Origin: Pelecanus crispus
Lineage: Eukaryota; Chordata; Aves; Pelecaniformes; Pelecanidae
Direction of reading: 5' to 3'
NCBI RefSeq assembly: GCF_030463565.1
Contig: NC_134646.1
Span: 41,795,240-41,859,239 of the forward strand
Length of the DNA: 64,000 nt
Shown one piece after another: positions 39,266 to 48,771 of this stretch. The translations under genes were made by a program, and so were the position numbers. Under the pieces are notes generated by a model that was given only the letters and a program-made list of their open reading frames with translations, was not told the DNA's origin and ran no database searches. Numbering within the stretch: the first letter of the stretch is position 1; the number at the start of each line of letters is the position of its first letter.

Positions 39266-40325
39266 TGTTGTGTCAAGAGGGCTTTGGAAGGTACCCAATT
39301 TATCGTTATAAGCCCAGTCACGTTCAGTGCACTGAACTATCACGATTACGGATGCACAAATAACGTAGGCACCTTTTGTCTAGTCGTGCTGCATGAACTA
39401 CCACGGCCACCCTTAAAGCGTCTGGTCGCATTCAATGACCGCTATCACGGATAGACCAATGAATCAAAGCAATTTATTAAAGCAACAGACACACAGGTTC
39501 TTTGGATTACTGGTGATAAATTCACTGACTGCAACGCACATGCAAATACTAACTAAATCTTTGGATAACACAGATGCATCAAAAGACATAAAAGCGACTC
39601 TATAGAGGTTTCTAAATTTCCCGGGGAGGCACTTGGATTAACCAAGTGTTAGATTCTTACCCAAAGGCGTCCCAATGGGGGGGAAGAGAGGCTCAGCCCG
39701 TCGACTGATCCCAGAGGTCAGAGTAGCACGCGATGGTATCTTCCCTAACATCCCCTCTCTCTTAGGCTAATTTATACTACTTTTAACCTTCCAGGTGGAG
39801 CTTGAGGGACTCTACTCATACATACTTTGCTATAATTGGTGTAAAACTTTCTCGCTTTGTTTTAAAGGTATAGGCTTGGAAAAATTCAAAGCGCAGGCTC
39901 AGTGAGGAGTGGTCTCTACCTTAGAGGCAGGTAGTTTTGGGGATGGAGTTGTGTTTTGGTATTGTAATGATATTATAATGAGCAAAGTTTACCAAAAGGA
40001 CAGCATTTTGTCAAAATCATGACAGTTTGTTGGCTCAGGGTAGCAGTTATGCAGCTTATCGGTGCTGTGGTACTCCTCCGAGTTCCCTTATCGCAGAGCT
40101 TGGCCGTGATGTCTCCACACCACTCCACTCCCTGGGCAACTGCTCTTAGAGTCAGCACACCAGGCTCCCCTGGGGTTGCCGACATCCAAGGTTGCAGGCT
40201 TAGGGAACTTCCTGTGGAATAGATTCCAGCTGCATTCCACCTGGAAAGCTTCTTCAATGCTGTGCCTTTCTTGAAATCGTAAATCTAAGTCTAATGTCTA
40301 AGTCACCTCCAGCAATTACTCCACA
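39266..40325 (-). repeat. 3' LTR of the provirus
   Basis: 1060 bp, TGTTG...CCACA on the + strand, so on the coding - strand it starts TGTGG and ends CAACA. A TATA-like box (TATAAAT on the - strand) is at 39770-39776 and a polyadenylation signal (AATAAA on the - strand) at 39473-39478, suggesting U3 about 40325-39745, then R, then U5. A 94-codon open frame in U3 (40257-39973, - strand) is identical in the other LTR. Confidence 0.95.
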
Positions 40326-40328
40326 TAA

Positions 40329-40336
40329 TCCACCCC
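40329..40336 (-). promoter_or_regulatory. Candidate polypurine tract
   Basis: On the - strand GGGGTGGA lies four bases before the 3' LTR, where the plus-strand primer should be. It is short and interrupted by T compared with typical retroviral tracts, so function is uncertain. Confidence 0.4.
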
Positions 40337-40357
40337 GTGACTATAGTCACTCAAGCT

Positions 40358-43028
40358 TCACGATATTTGGAATGTATTGGGTGCATCACGTATGTTCTTG
40401 TGGTGAGGATCATCGAGTATACATACTTCTCGTGGGGATACTAGATGAGACAAATGTTTCATCATAATCCAAAGCTTAAAATATAAAGCAATGGTTAAAA
40501 TAAGACACGATACAGTAAGTATTAGTAAAACAACTACAGGGTGAAACATCCTATTTAGAACTCCTGTTGCAGTTGGTGACCATCCAAATAGAGTGTCCCA
40601 CCAATGGTGTTCTCCATCTTTCTTCACTCTTTCCAAGACATGGTATATCTCCTCAGCATCATGATGCACGGTGATGAGAGTTCTGTGTCCCTTTTTTTGG
40701 ATGTGTTTTAGCAGTTGGTCCAGGTCATTGTGTTGCAACAGTTTCCTCACCAATGTGAGATTCATTCCAATAGGAGTAGGTAGTAAATCTTGATACAATG
40801 TATAGTTAGATCGTAGCAATTCATAAGACGTAACAGGAGCTGAATAATTGAAGCCACATCCTATGATTTTAGTAAAGTTACAAACACAAATATTTGAGTA
40901 ATTGCTTATATCTACAGTAATGTCATCTACTAATAAAAAAACCACAAAGGGTTCTCATACAAACACATCCTTTCCCAATATATACTAGTACAGTTTCAGG
41001 GTCTTCGTTGGGTTGTATTTCAAAATGACAAACATTTCGTTCAGTGTCAAGACAAATGTCTTGAGCTTTGATGGTATTACTCTCACAAATGAATCCTTGC
41101 TGTTCTCATACAATGCATGCATTGACATCAACAGTTTGCCATTTGTTTCCATTTTGTTGGGCCCACACTCTATGCTCTAAAGGATAGAGTATGGTACCAT
41201 TGTGATTCAACCCTAACCCGATGATTGGGTATATGGTGTATACCGAAGCATCGTGTATTGCTAAAACAAAAGCAGTGACTTTGCCGTCAGTAGGGTTATA
41301 AGTGAAATTAACTGGATACCACCAGGACTGGAATTTTCTCTCAAATTCAGTTGCATTATCCCAAATGACTTTTCGGATTTCAGTGGGCAAGGTGCCTTCC
41401 TCACCTTCCCGTATTATTGCAGCTACTATAGATTGCATCCACAGTTGAGCTTGGATACAACTAAGAGCTAGAGAAACATTATTTTGGGCAGTGCCGAGTG
41501 CATCTGCAATCAACTGGTGGTCTTTCTTATTTACCTCTCCCCACTGAGGCAATATGTCCGATAAGAGCCATTGGTTAGTCCCTAGAGCTGAAAGAGAAGA
41601 TTGTAAGGGATGTTTCAATGCATTTAAGTCACTGGTTACTCTGGCTAATTTATTAGCAAGTACTTCAGCATCTATGCTGTTTAAGACTCCTAGTCCCGTT
41701 CCTAAGACACTGGTCACATCTCTCCTTGATTGTTTAAGAGAGATGGGAGTCCATTTGCATAACCATGCTGACCATCCTGCATAAGATGTGTTCAGGAATG
41801 GTGAGCAGGTAGGTTTAATTGCAGAGATATTAGTCTGCACTGCTAATTCCACTTGTTTGAGGGAGTATGATGGATTAAACAGCATTTGTTGCTGACCTGT
41901 ATTTTTAATTATGTAAGGGCCTGTGTCGAAGATGAAAGGAGTTAGACTAATAGGAGGCTGAGTCAGTGCATTTCCAGACATTTGTGGGGGCAGAGGTTTC
42001 GTATCAATCATAAATTCAAAGACTAATTCAGTGCCTCTGAAACCCCAAAGACAGTACACAATCATAGATTTGGTATAGGTGAGATTGTACCAACAATCTG
42101 AATTGGGTTCAGTTATTTTGTAACACTTGGTGTTATAATTTTTCGGTCTGGAAGGTTCAGTGTAGACTCTTAATTTCAGTTCGCTGACGGTAAGTAGATC
42201 CATTAGTCACTCGGCAGCCAATTTGTATTGTCTGTCTTGGGATGGCTTTAAGATTAGCCATCTGAAGAGAGTCATTCCAGCTCAACTCATCCCTGGAATT
42301 ATACCTCATTTCCATGTATAACTAGAGTGGATAAGTTTAAATTCCTTTTGTTTTGTAGTGTTCCAAAGCTTGCACTATATTGTGACAATGCGTGGCTCCA
42401 AAGATCATCATGAGATGCCATGGTGGGAATGGGTACATTCCTAACTCCATATTGTAGTGTGTCAAATGGAGTGGGTGGGATTAGGTCAGGTGGTGTAGTT
42501 GGATCAGGTTAAATCATATCTATTTTGAACTGGAATGACATCCCTGTACAGTGTTGTTTTGACAGCCTTGGCCCTTTACAGTATTGTTGCCATATACAAG
42601 CCACAACAATGGGCTTCACCAGAGTAAAATTGTACCAGCAATACCACTTGCCAGTGGCACAAAATTTTGCTGTTATTGGATCTCCGGAAGCGTTGGATAT
42701 TATCATGGATGTGACTTTTTCATGGGTTAATCCGTTGATCATTCTACACCCTACTTGGATTTTTTTCTCCTGCTTTTCCCTTCAGGAGTGGAAGCCATCT
42801 ACTGTCCCAGCCCCACTCGTGCTTTGAGAATACCTCAGCTCCATGCATAACTACAGTAGCTATGTTTAAATTTTCTTTGGTGGCACGTGTTCCCATAATT
42901 CCAGTGTATTGAATATGGGCTTGGGACCATGGCCATCCTGGGTCTTCTTGGCTACACATCAAAGGGAGTTGTATTAGAATCAAAATTAAACCCCACATCA
43001 TATATTCACACATTGACAAAATCAACAA
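40358..43028 (-). pseudogene. Broken retroviral env (SU with tandem modules, TM)
   Basis: Env would mediate membrane fusion of the retrovirus. The start at 43028 opens with a hydrophobic signal peptide (MLILSMCEYMMWGLILILIQ) and lies 68 bases after a good splice acceptor. The surface region 42926-41860 consists of two related modules (separate entry). A basic KQSRR followed by a glycine-rich hydrophobic stretch (VLGTGLGVLNSID, about 41700) marks the SU/TM junction and fusion peptide. A C-terminal anchor (VVVLLILTVSCLILTIALYF) is near 40510-40450. Breaks: frame change at an A7 run near 42755-42762; TAA at 42509-42511; stops and frame changes at about 42300-42180; TGA ending the 365-codon frame at 41106; frame change at a T7 run near 40935-40945. 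I see no CX6CC motif or gammaretroviral immunosuppressive domain. Family of this Env not resolved. Confidence 0.88.
41860..42926 (-). repeat. Two tandem diverged modules in Env SU
   Basis: Module 1 (about 42926-42398) and module 2 (about 42397-41860) share, in the same order, SQ/SH...QY, LN(I/L)(A/S)T(V/L)V(M/I)HG.EV, IQ(V/I)GCR..NG.T, CWYN(F/L)T..K..V, and F.F.ID followed by proline-rich sequence and PF.DT. Corresponding landmarks are 529 (S of the first block), 532 (IQ.GCR) and 545 bases (CWYN) apart, so the spacing is constant. Identity is only moderate, so the duplication is old relative to the insertion. Module 2 is the more damaged at its start. Confidence 0.8.
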
Positions 43029-43096
43029 TCATAATATACAATGGATTCAGCAGCACACCAGGGCATTTACTTCAGTTGGAGTCTTCTTTGAGATTC

Positions 43097-43118
43097 CTGT
43101 GAACACAAAAAGAAACAA
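43097..43118 (-). promoter_or_regulatory. Splice acceptor for subgenomic env mRNA
   Basis: On the - strand a pyrimidine-rich stretch ends in TTCACAG with the AG at 43098-43097, 68 bases before the env start and after the pol stop at 43148. This is the position expected for the retroviral env acceptor. The matching donor was not identified. Confidence 0.6.
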
Positions 43119-43147
43119 ACGTGCTCGGTTGTATTTAACCGGCAGGG

Positions 43148-46100
43148 TTAAAAAGAGGGTGAGATCCACCGGGTGCTAATCCGGTGTACTTTTCCTGAAC
43201 AATCTTTAGCTTCCCATGCATAGGGGTTTTTGGGGGTAGTTAATACCATTGGTACCATTCCAATCTGAGGCATTTTCACCAGTACAGGTTGTCCAGAGTA
43301 AAATTCTGTAGAAGGTTCCTCTGGTTTAGTATGAACTCTTGGGGTGACTGTATTAGCAGATGCACAGAAGGTTTTCATTTTGGGGCAACCATCTCCGCTC
43401 CATCAGTTATTTAACTGGTAGATGGCGTCATACAACCGCAAATGCCACCCAGGTTCATGAGTGTTTGCGAAACGCTTAACCAATACGTTGGTGCATTCCG
43501 CAATGCCATTTGCCTGAGGATAGTAGGGGGTGTGAAATACCCACCGAATCCCTTCTTCCTTGGCCCAGTCTTGTACCACTGTAGCTGTAAAGTGTGATCC
43601 ATTTTCACTTTGAATCTTTTCTGGTAGGGGAAGTGTGCTGAACCATCCTTTAAGGCCCTTTACAGTCTTTTCCCCAGTAGCTGATGTGAAGTCAGCAGCC
43701 ATGGTGAGACCAGATATAACTTCTACTCCCACCAGGACATATCTTTTCCCACCTGATGGTCGCAATGGGCTGATATAATCAATCTGCCAAGAGTGCCACA
43801 ACATTTTCTTGTCCCGAATATGGAGGGGTGGTGCTTTACTCGGATGGTCTTTGTTAAGTTGTAAACGACACCGTGAACAGGCAGTTACTACTTGTTCACA
43901 TGGTTTAACTGATACGGGCCATCCTCGGGCTATGCCTTCCCGATATAAGTCGGCCCGTCCAGTGTGACCACGCTTAACATGCAACCATTCGAGTAAACGT
44001 TCCCATTCTTGGTTATCATTTACCACATCAATCTGTCGCAGCCACGTAAGGCTGTCTACCTGTTGATTGAACTGAGCAGAGATAGAATTTGATGGATTAT
44101 GTTCTTTTGCCCATCCAACATGTAGCACCCGCTGCTCTCCTATCTCTAACAATTGCTTCCAGCTATCGGTTTGCCAGACTGGAACCCTGTTCACCTGCCA
44201 ATCATTTGCTGCCCAGTGACCTATCCATTCAGTAGCTCCTTTAAAGACAGCATATGAGTCAGTGTAGATGTGGCTAGCACCCTGTTGTGCAGCTAATAGG
44301 ACTGCTCTAAGTTCCTCTACCTGTGCACTACCTTCACCTGTTTCAATCAATTTTTCTCCTGTTGCTACTTCTAGTGCTACAGCTTTGTATTTCCACTTAT
44401 TGTTCTCCCTATAGGATGATGCATCAGTAAACATTACTCCTGTAAGATCACCACCTTCCTTTAAAGGGGGTGCTTCCTGAATTGGAGACGGTTTGTTTGG
44501 TGGGGACTGGAACAAGAGAGTACTATCTATGTCTTTTTGCAGTTTAGATATTTTAATGTTACCCTCAGTAACTGGCATAATTTCATTAATAACTTCTAGA
44601 TAGACATACCACTTACGAACTGTGGGCTTCTGGGCAATGCTGGCAGGCGGTATTGTTCCCTTACGGACTATATCCAGGAGGCGGAAAGGTCCTCGAATGA
44701 TCACATTCTGTTTTCTCCTTACTTGTTCTGTCTGTTTCACTGCTCGCACCAGGGACAGCAAACCCTTCTCAAGATCTGAGTATCTCCTTTCAGTATCATT
44801 AAAAGAGTGGGAGCTAAATTCCAGTGGTCTTTCCAGTCCCTCTGGCCCCCTTTGCCACAGGTTACAATGGGAACCATGTTCACTGAACCCCCATTCCACA
44901 TGGATAGGGTCAGTTGGATGTATAGGACCAAGTTGCTGGAATATCCTCAGTTCTTTTATTAACAATTCTAATGCACTTGTATGCTGTTCAGTCCATTCCC
45001 AGGATTTTCCCCTTCTTAACAAATTGTACAGGGGACGTGAAATAATAGCAAAGCCGGGAATATGTTTGCGCCAGTAACTTAAAGCGCCCAGGACTTGTTC
45101 TAATTCCTTTACACTAGATGGCCTTTGTCCATGCTCTATTGTTTCCAGGGTGTCCTGAGGAACAGAAGTGGCTCCTTTAACCCACCAGACTCCCAGGAAT
45201 TTAACTTCCTGTGCAGGTCCCTGGCACTTTGAGTCTGGAATTTCTAGTCCCAAGTCAAGCAGTGTTCCCTGAATGCTTTCCATTGTGTCTCTTACATTTT
45301 TTTGGCTCTTTCCCCCTATTAAGATGTCATCAATATACTGATATACTGTACTATCGGGTGAGATAGGAATCTCTGCTAAGATCTTAGCCAGAGCATTGTG
45401 AGCAATAGTGGGGGAATGTTTATATCCTTGCAGCAACCTGTTAAAGGTGTATTGGATCCCTTTCCATGTGAAAGCAAACTGTGCTTTATCCTGTTCAAGG
45501 AGAGGAATCATAAAGAACATATCTTTAACATCTAAGGCAGCCATCCATGGATGGGCAGCTCCTTGTATCAGTGTTAGTACTTCTGCCATGTTTGGGACTG
45601 CGGCAGTCAAAGGGGCAGTACTAGCGTTTAACTGTTGGTATTCCACTGTAAAACACCATTGCCTGGTTGGTTTCTTTACTGGCCACACCAGGGAATTGTA
45701 AGGTGAATGAGTCCTTTTAATAATGCCTCTTTTTTCTAAGTCCATTACCACCCCGTCAATCCCCATAAGTGCTGCTGCTGGCAGCGGATATTGCCGAACA
45801 TTAGTGATTTTAGAGGGGGGTAGGGGTATGGATGTTTGCAACAGACTCAATTTCACTATGCCTGATTCCTTTTCATTTCCCACAAAACTCCACACAGTTC
45901 CATCAGGGAGTTTCCACATCCGCCCACGCAATATGTCAAATCCTAGAATGTTAGTATATGAGGCACCAACTAATACCTCTGCTCTGATTAATCTTTGTTC
46001 CTCTGGCAACCAGAGTGAAATCTTTGCAGTAGCACATTCCTTTTCCACACCATCAATTCCGGTGAATTTAACCCTATGTCAGCCAGGTCTTATGCCCAGG

Positions 46101-46281
46101 GTTCGTGCTGTTTCATTTGTGATTACTGACATTTGGGCCCTGGTGTCAATGAGAAAATTTACCAATATTTTTCGGGGTCCAACAGGAATAGCAATAATAG
46201 GATCAGAGTATTCATTCGAGAGCCATTGAATTGCTAATACCCGCCGGGCAGGGTGGCTCACTGCTCTCCCCGGGGATGGAA
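43148..46281 (-). pseudogene. Retroviral pro-pol: protease, RT, RNase H, integrase
   Basis: The frame is -1 relative to gag and is reached at the slippery site 46282-46288. Protease is at about 46261-46079 with LIDTRAQ where the family has DTGA. A TGA at 46079-46081 interrupts it; the same frame then stays open from 46048 to 43403 (881 codons). Within that block: RT with ALDVKD (171-176) and YIDD (238-241); RNase H with TDAS (541-544), E579, YTDS (595-598), H650, D665; integrase zinc-binding H690, H695, C724, C727 and core D757, E815 (in SENGSHF, normally SDNG) and E851. A second TGA at 43403-43405 precedes the integrase C-terminal domain (43378-43148, QPVLVKMPQIG...TRWISPSF). No dUTPase seen. 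Two stops plus two altered catalytic-site residues imply inactivity. Confidence 0.93.
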
Positions 46282-47682
46282 GTTTTTTTGCTGAGATCCC
46301 ACCTCATCAATCAAGCTTAGTGCAGAAGGTATGCTTTCTTTATGGGTTGGAGGTTTTCCAGTCGGGCAATTCTCCTGGGCTGGGTTATTCCTTTTACCCA
46401 GAGATTGGATCAATGTACGGAGGTCCTCTGTAGAGGTGCCACGCAAAATTTGTCGGGGTATACCCAAATCTAGGGCTTTGCGCCACAGCTCACCCCGTTC
46501 CTTATTAGGTTTGAACCTCCCATTAAACTTAGGATTCTGTGCATGGACTTGGCGGACTCGCTGGGCATGATCTGGGGGCTTTATACTGAACGAACTAATC
46601 CAGCCCATTCGGCATCCATATTTATCTATGTCTTGTAGAAATTCGCTCCAGGTGGGTATGGGGGTGTGTTGATTTCGTCTACGACCGCGACCACCATCTC
46701 TATAAGCTGCTTGCATGCGATCTTGGGTATTTGCTACAAACATCTTGAGACAATCAGGGAGACCACGAATAAGAGGGGTTAATCGTGCCGGGTCGATAGG
46801 GGCTAACATCGGGGATTTCCTTAATTCATCTCTTTCATATATTGCTTGTATGCAGGCTGCTTTCTGTACTGCTGCAGCCAGATCAGAATAGCCTGTGGCT
46901 TTAATCTCCAAGGGTTCCTCTCTCTCCTGAGGATCTATGCCACCAGCCCAGTATGCAGCTCGTGCAGTTAAGGAATAATTATGCTCCCCTGGTGTGGTAG
47001 TTAAAAATACTCCTGGTCCCCAAAAGCCTCCTGCTTCTTCTTCACTTAACATAATCTGATCTCCTCCTTCAAGAGAAACTCGACACACATACTCGACTTC
47101 CGATTCTCCCAACTGCCTTGAGAATTTCTCCTGTATTTTAATCAGCTCTGCTGGTGACCATGGGATTGTTCGCACAGTAGTGCGGATTTCATCATCATCA
47201 TCACTGTCAAACCAAATATCACCATCCCAAGTTTCAGAGTTTGCACTATGTATGAATCTGCGAATCTGCTTAACCAGAGCAGAAGGCTGATCTAACAGCC
47301 GATTAACCCTTTCCAGCAATTGTTTGAGATTATTATTCTCATTCACAAGTTTATCAACTCGGGTTCCTAGCATCTTTCCTGTCTCCCTCTCAAAGACCAA
47401 TGATGACTTCAACACCTCATTTTCCAATTTTAAGGCTGTATATTCTACATCAGAAACTAGTTTGGGAGGAGGGGTTTCTTTAGCCTCTTGCTGAGCACAA
47501 GATAAACAGGCTCCTAATACTGCACAAATCACACCTTTACCCTTTTTCGCTCCAAACTTTTGCACAGCCTGACAATGCTCAATGCGTTCTACCACTTTCT
47601 CTTCATCCTTCCAAAATTTCTGAGCCCACTCCTTCCCAGCCTGGGAAGGGTCACATTTGAATCTTTGCAGCAGTTTATCCAT
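46258..47682 (-). CDS. ERV gag polyprotein, open
   Basis: 474 codons without a stop. Gag would assemble the capsid. The start at 47682 follows the primer binding site by only four bases. Residues about 78-130 are heptad-rich and Leu/Asn-rich, a likely coiled coil. WDGD at 152-155 and the segment with SLEGGDQIMLSEEEAGGFWG (203-222) resemble class III (ERV-L, Fv1-related) Gag as I know it. No CX2CX4HX4C zinc knuckle is visible; the C-terminus is basic and Pro/Gln-rich. The stop overlaps the -1 pro frame. An intact frame in an old-looking family agrees with the low LTR divergence. Confidence 0.9.
   Translation of the reverse strand: MDKLLQRFKCDPSQAGKEWAQKFWKDEEKVVERIEHCQAVQKFGAKKGKGVICAVLGACLSCAQQEAKETPPPKLVSDVEYTALKLENEVLKSSLVFERETGKMLGTRVDKLVNENNNLKQLLERVNRLLDQPSALVKQIRRFIHSANSETWDGDIWFDSDDDDEIRTTVRTIPWSPAELIKIQEKFSRQLGESEVEYVCRVSLEGGDQIMLSEEEAGGFWGPGVFLTTTPGEHNYSLTARAAYWAGGIDPQEREEPLEIKATGYSDLAAAVQKAACIQAIYERDELRKSPMLAPIDPARLTPLIRGLPDCLKMFVANTQDRMQAAYRDGGRGRRRNQHTPIPTWSEFLQDIDKYGCRMGWISSFSIKPPDHAQRVRQVHAQNPKFNGRFKPNKERGELWRKALDLGIPRQILRGTSTEDLRTLIQSLGKRNNPAQENCPTGKPPTHKESIPSALSLIDEVGSQQKNFHPRGEQ
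46282..46288 (-). promoter_or_regulatory. -1 ribosomal frameshift site A AAA AAC
   Basis: On the - strand the gag codons read CAA AAA AAC, containing the heptamer A AAA AAC in the correct X XXY YYZ phase. The gag stop is eight codons further on. After a -1 slip, translation enters the protease frame without a stop. GC-rich sequence with CCCCGGGG and CCCGGCGGG follows and could form the stimulatory structure. The same heptamer is used by betaretroviruses such as MMTV. Confidence 0.75.
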
Positions 47683-47686
47683 GGTA

Positions 47687-47704
47687 ATCCTGCCGACTAT
47701 GCCA
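47687..47704 (-). promoter_or_regulatory. Primer binding site, tRNA-Ser type
   Basis: On the - strand TGGCATAGTCGGCAGGAT begins seven bases after the 5' LTR. It matches the complement of the 3' end of vertebrate cytosolic tRNA-Ser (ending ...ATCCTGCCGACTACG plus CCA) at 17 of 18 positions, from my knowledge of that tRNA. Human HERV-S, also class III, is named for a tRNA-Ser site. Confidence 0.8.
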
Positions 47705-47711
47705 ATTTTTC

Positions 47712-48766
47712 TGTTGCGTCAAGAGGGCTTTGGAAGGTACCCAATTTATCGTTATAAGCCCAGTCGCGTTCAGTGCACTGAACTATCACGATTACGGATG
47801 CACAAATAACGTAGGCACCTTTTGTCTAGTCGTGCTGCATGAACTACCACGGCCACCCTTAAAGCGTCTGGTCGCATTCAATGACCGCTATCACGGCTAG
47901 ACCAATGAATCAAAGCAATTTATTAAAGCAACAGACACACAGGTTCTTTGGATTACTGGTGATAAATTCACTGACTGCAACGCACATGCAAATACCAAAT
48001 CTTTGGATAACACAGATGCATCAAAAGACATAAAAGCGACTCTATAGAGGTTTCTAAATTTCCCGGGGAGGCACTTGGATTAACCAAGTGTTAGATTCTT
48101 ACCCAAAGGCGTCCCAATGGGGGGGAAGAGAGGCTCAGCCCGTCGACTGATCCCAGAGGTCAGAGTAGCACGCGATGGTATCTTCCCTAACATCCCCTCT
48201 CTCTTAGACTAATTTATACTATTTTTTACCTTCCAGGTGGAGCTTGAGGGACTCTACTCATACATACTTTGCTATAATTGGTGTAAAACTTTCTCGCTTT
48301 GTTTTAAAGGTATAGGCTTGGAAAAATTCAAAGCGCAGGCTCAGTGAGGAGTGGTCTCACCTTAGAGGTGGGTAGTTTTGGGGATGGAGGTGTGTCTGTG
48401 TATTATAATGATATTATAATGAGCAAAGTTTACCAAAAGGACAGCATTTTGTCAAAATCATGACAGTTTGTTGGCTCAGGGTAGCAGTTATGCAGCTTAT
48501 CGGTGCTGTGGTACTCCTCCGAGTTCCCTTATCGCAGAGCTTGGCCGTGATGTCTCCACACCACTCCACTCCCTGGGCAACTGCTCTTAGAGTCAGCACA
48601 CCAGGCTCCCCTGGGGTTGCCGACATCCAAGGTTGCAGGCTTAGGGAACTTCCTGTGGAATAGATTCCAGCTGCATTCCACCTGGAAAGCTTCTTCAATG
48701 CTGTGCCTTTCTTGAAATCGTAAATCTAAGTCTAATGTCTAAGTCACCTCCAGCAATTACTCCACA
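47712..48766 (-). repeat. 5' LTR of the provirus
   Basis: 1055 bp, same ends as the other LTR. A polyadenylation signal on the - strand is at 47919-47924. A 4-bp deletion near 47996 and a 1-bp deletion near 48356 relative to the 3' LTR account for the length difference. It precedes the primer binding site directly, so this is the 5' LTR of a - strand provirus. Confidence 0.95.
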
Positions 48767-48771
48767 AGCTG
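48767..48771. repeat. Right target-site duplication of the provirus (AGCTG)
   Basis: Exact partner of 39261-39265, directly after the terminal CCACA. Confidence 0.9.

Larger units (their letters stand above)
39266..48766 (-). mobile_element. Full-length endogenous retrovirus (class III-like, tRNA-Ser PBS)
   Basis: This is a 9.5 kb provirus on the - strand, antisense to NPY5R and TMA16. Order on the - strand: 5' LTR (48766-47712), tRNA-Ser primer binding site, gag, pro-pol in the -1 frame, env, a short purine stretch, 3' LTR (40325-39266). It is bounded by AGCTG repeats. The LTRs differ by about 14 substitutions and two small indels over about 1055 bp (counted by eye, about 1.3%), so the insertion is fairly young. 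Gag and the Pol domains most resemble ERV-L/ERV-S (class III) proteins; no dUTPase is visible between integrase and env. Gag is open, pol has two stops, and env has several breaks, so it is not replication-competent as written. Confidence 0.95.

Noticed and set aside
39000-39311. 103-codon + strand frame at the left LTR edge
   Set aside because: It runs from unique DNA into the LTR and shares its last residues with another chance frame at 47560-47757; an LTR by-product.
44622-46229. + strand frames of 97-168 codons within the provirus
   Set aside because: Shadows of pol on the opposite strand; no recognisable content.
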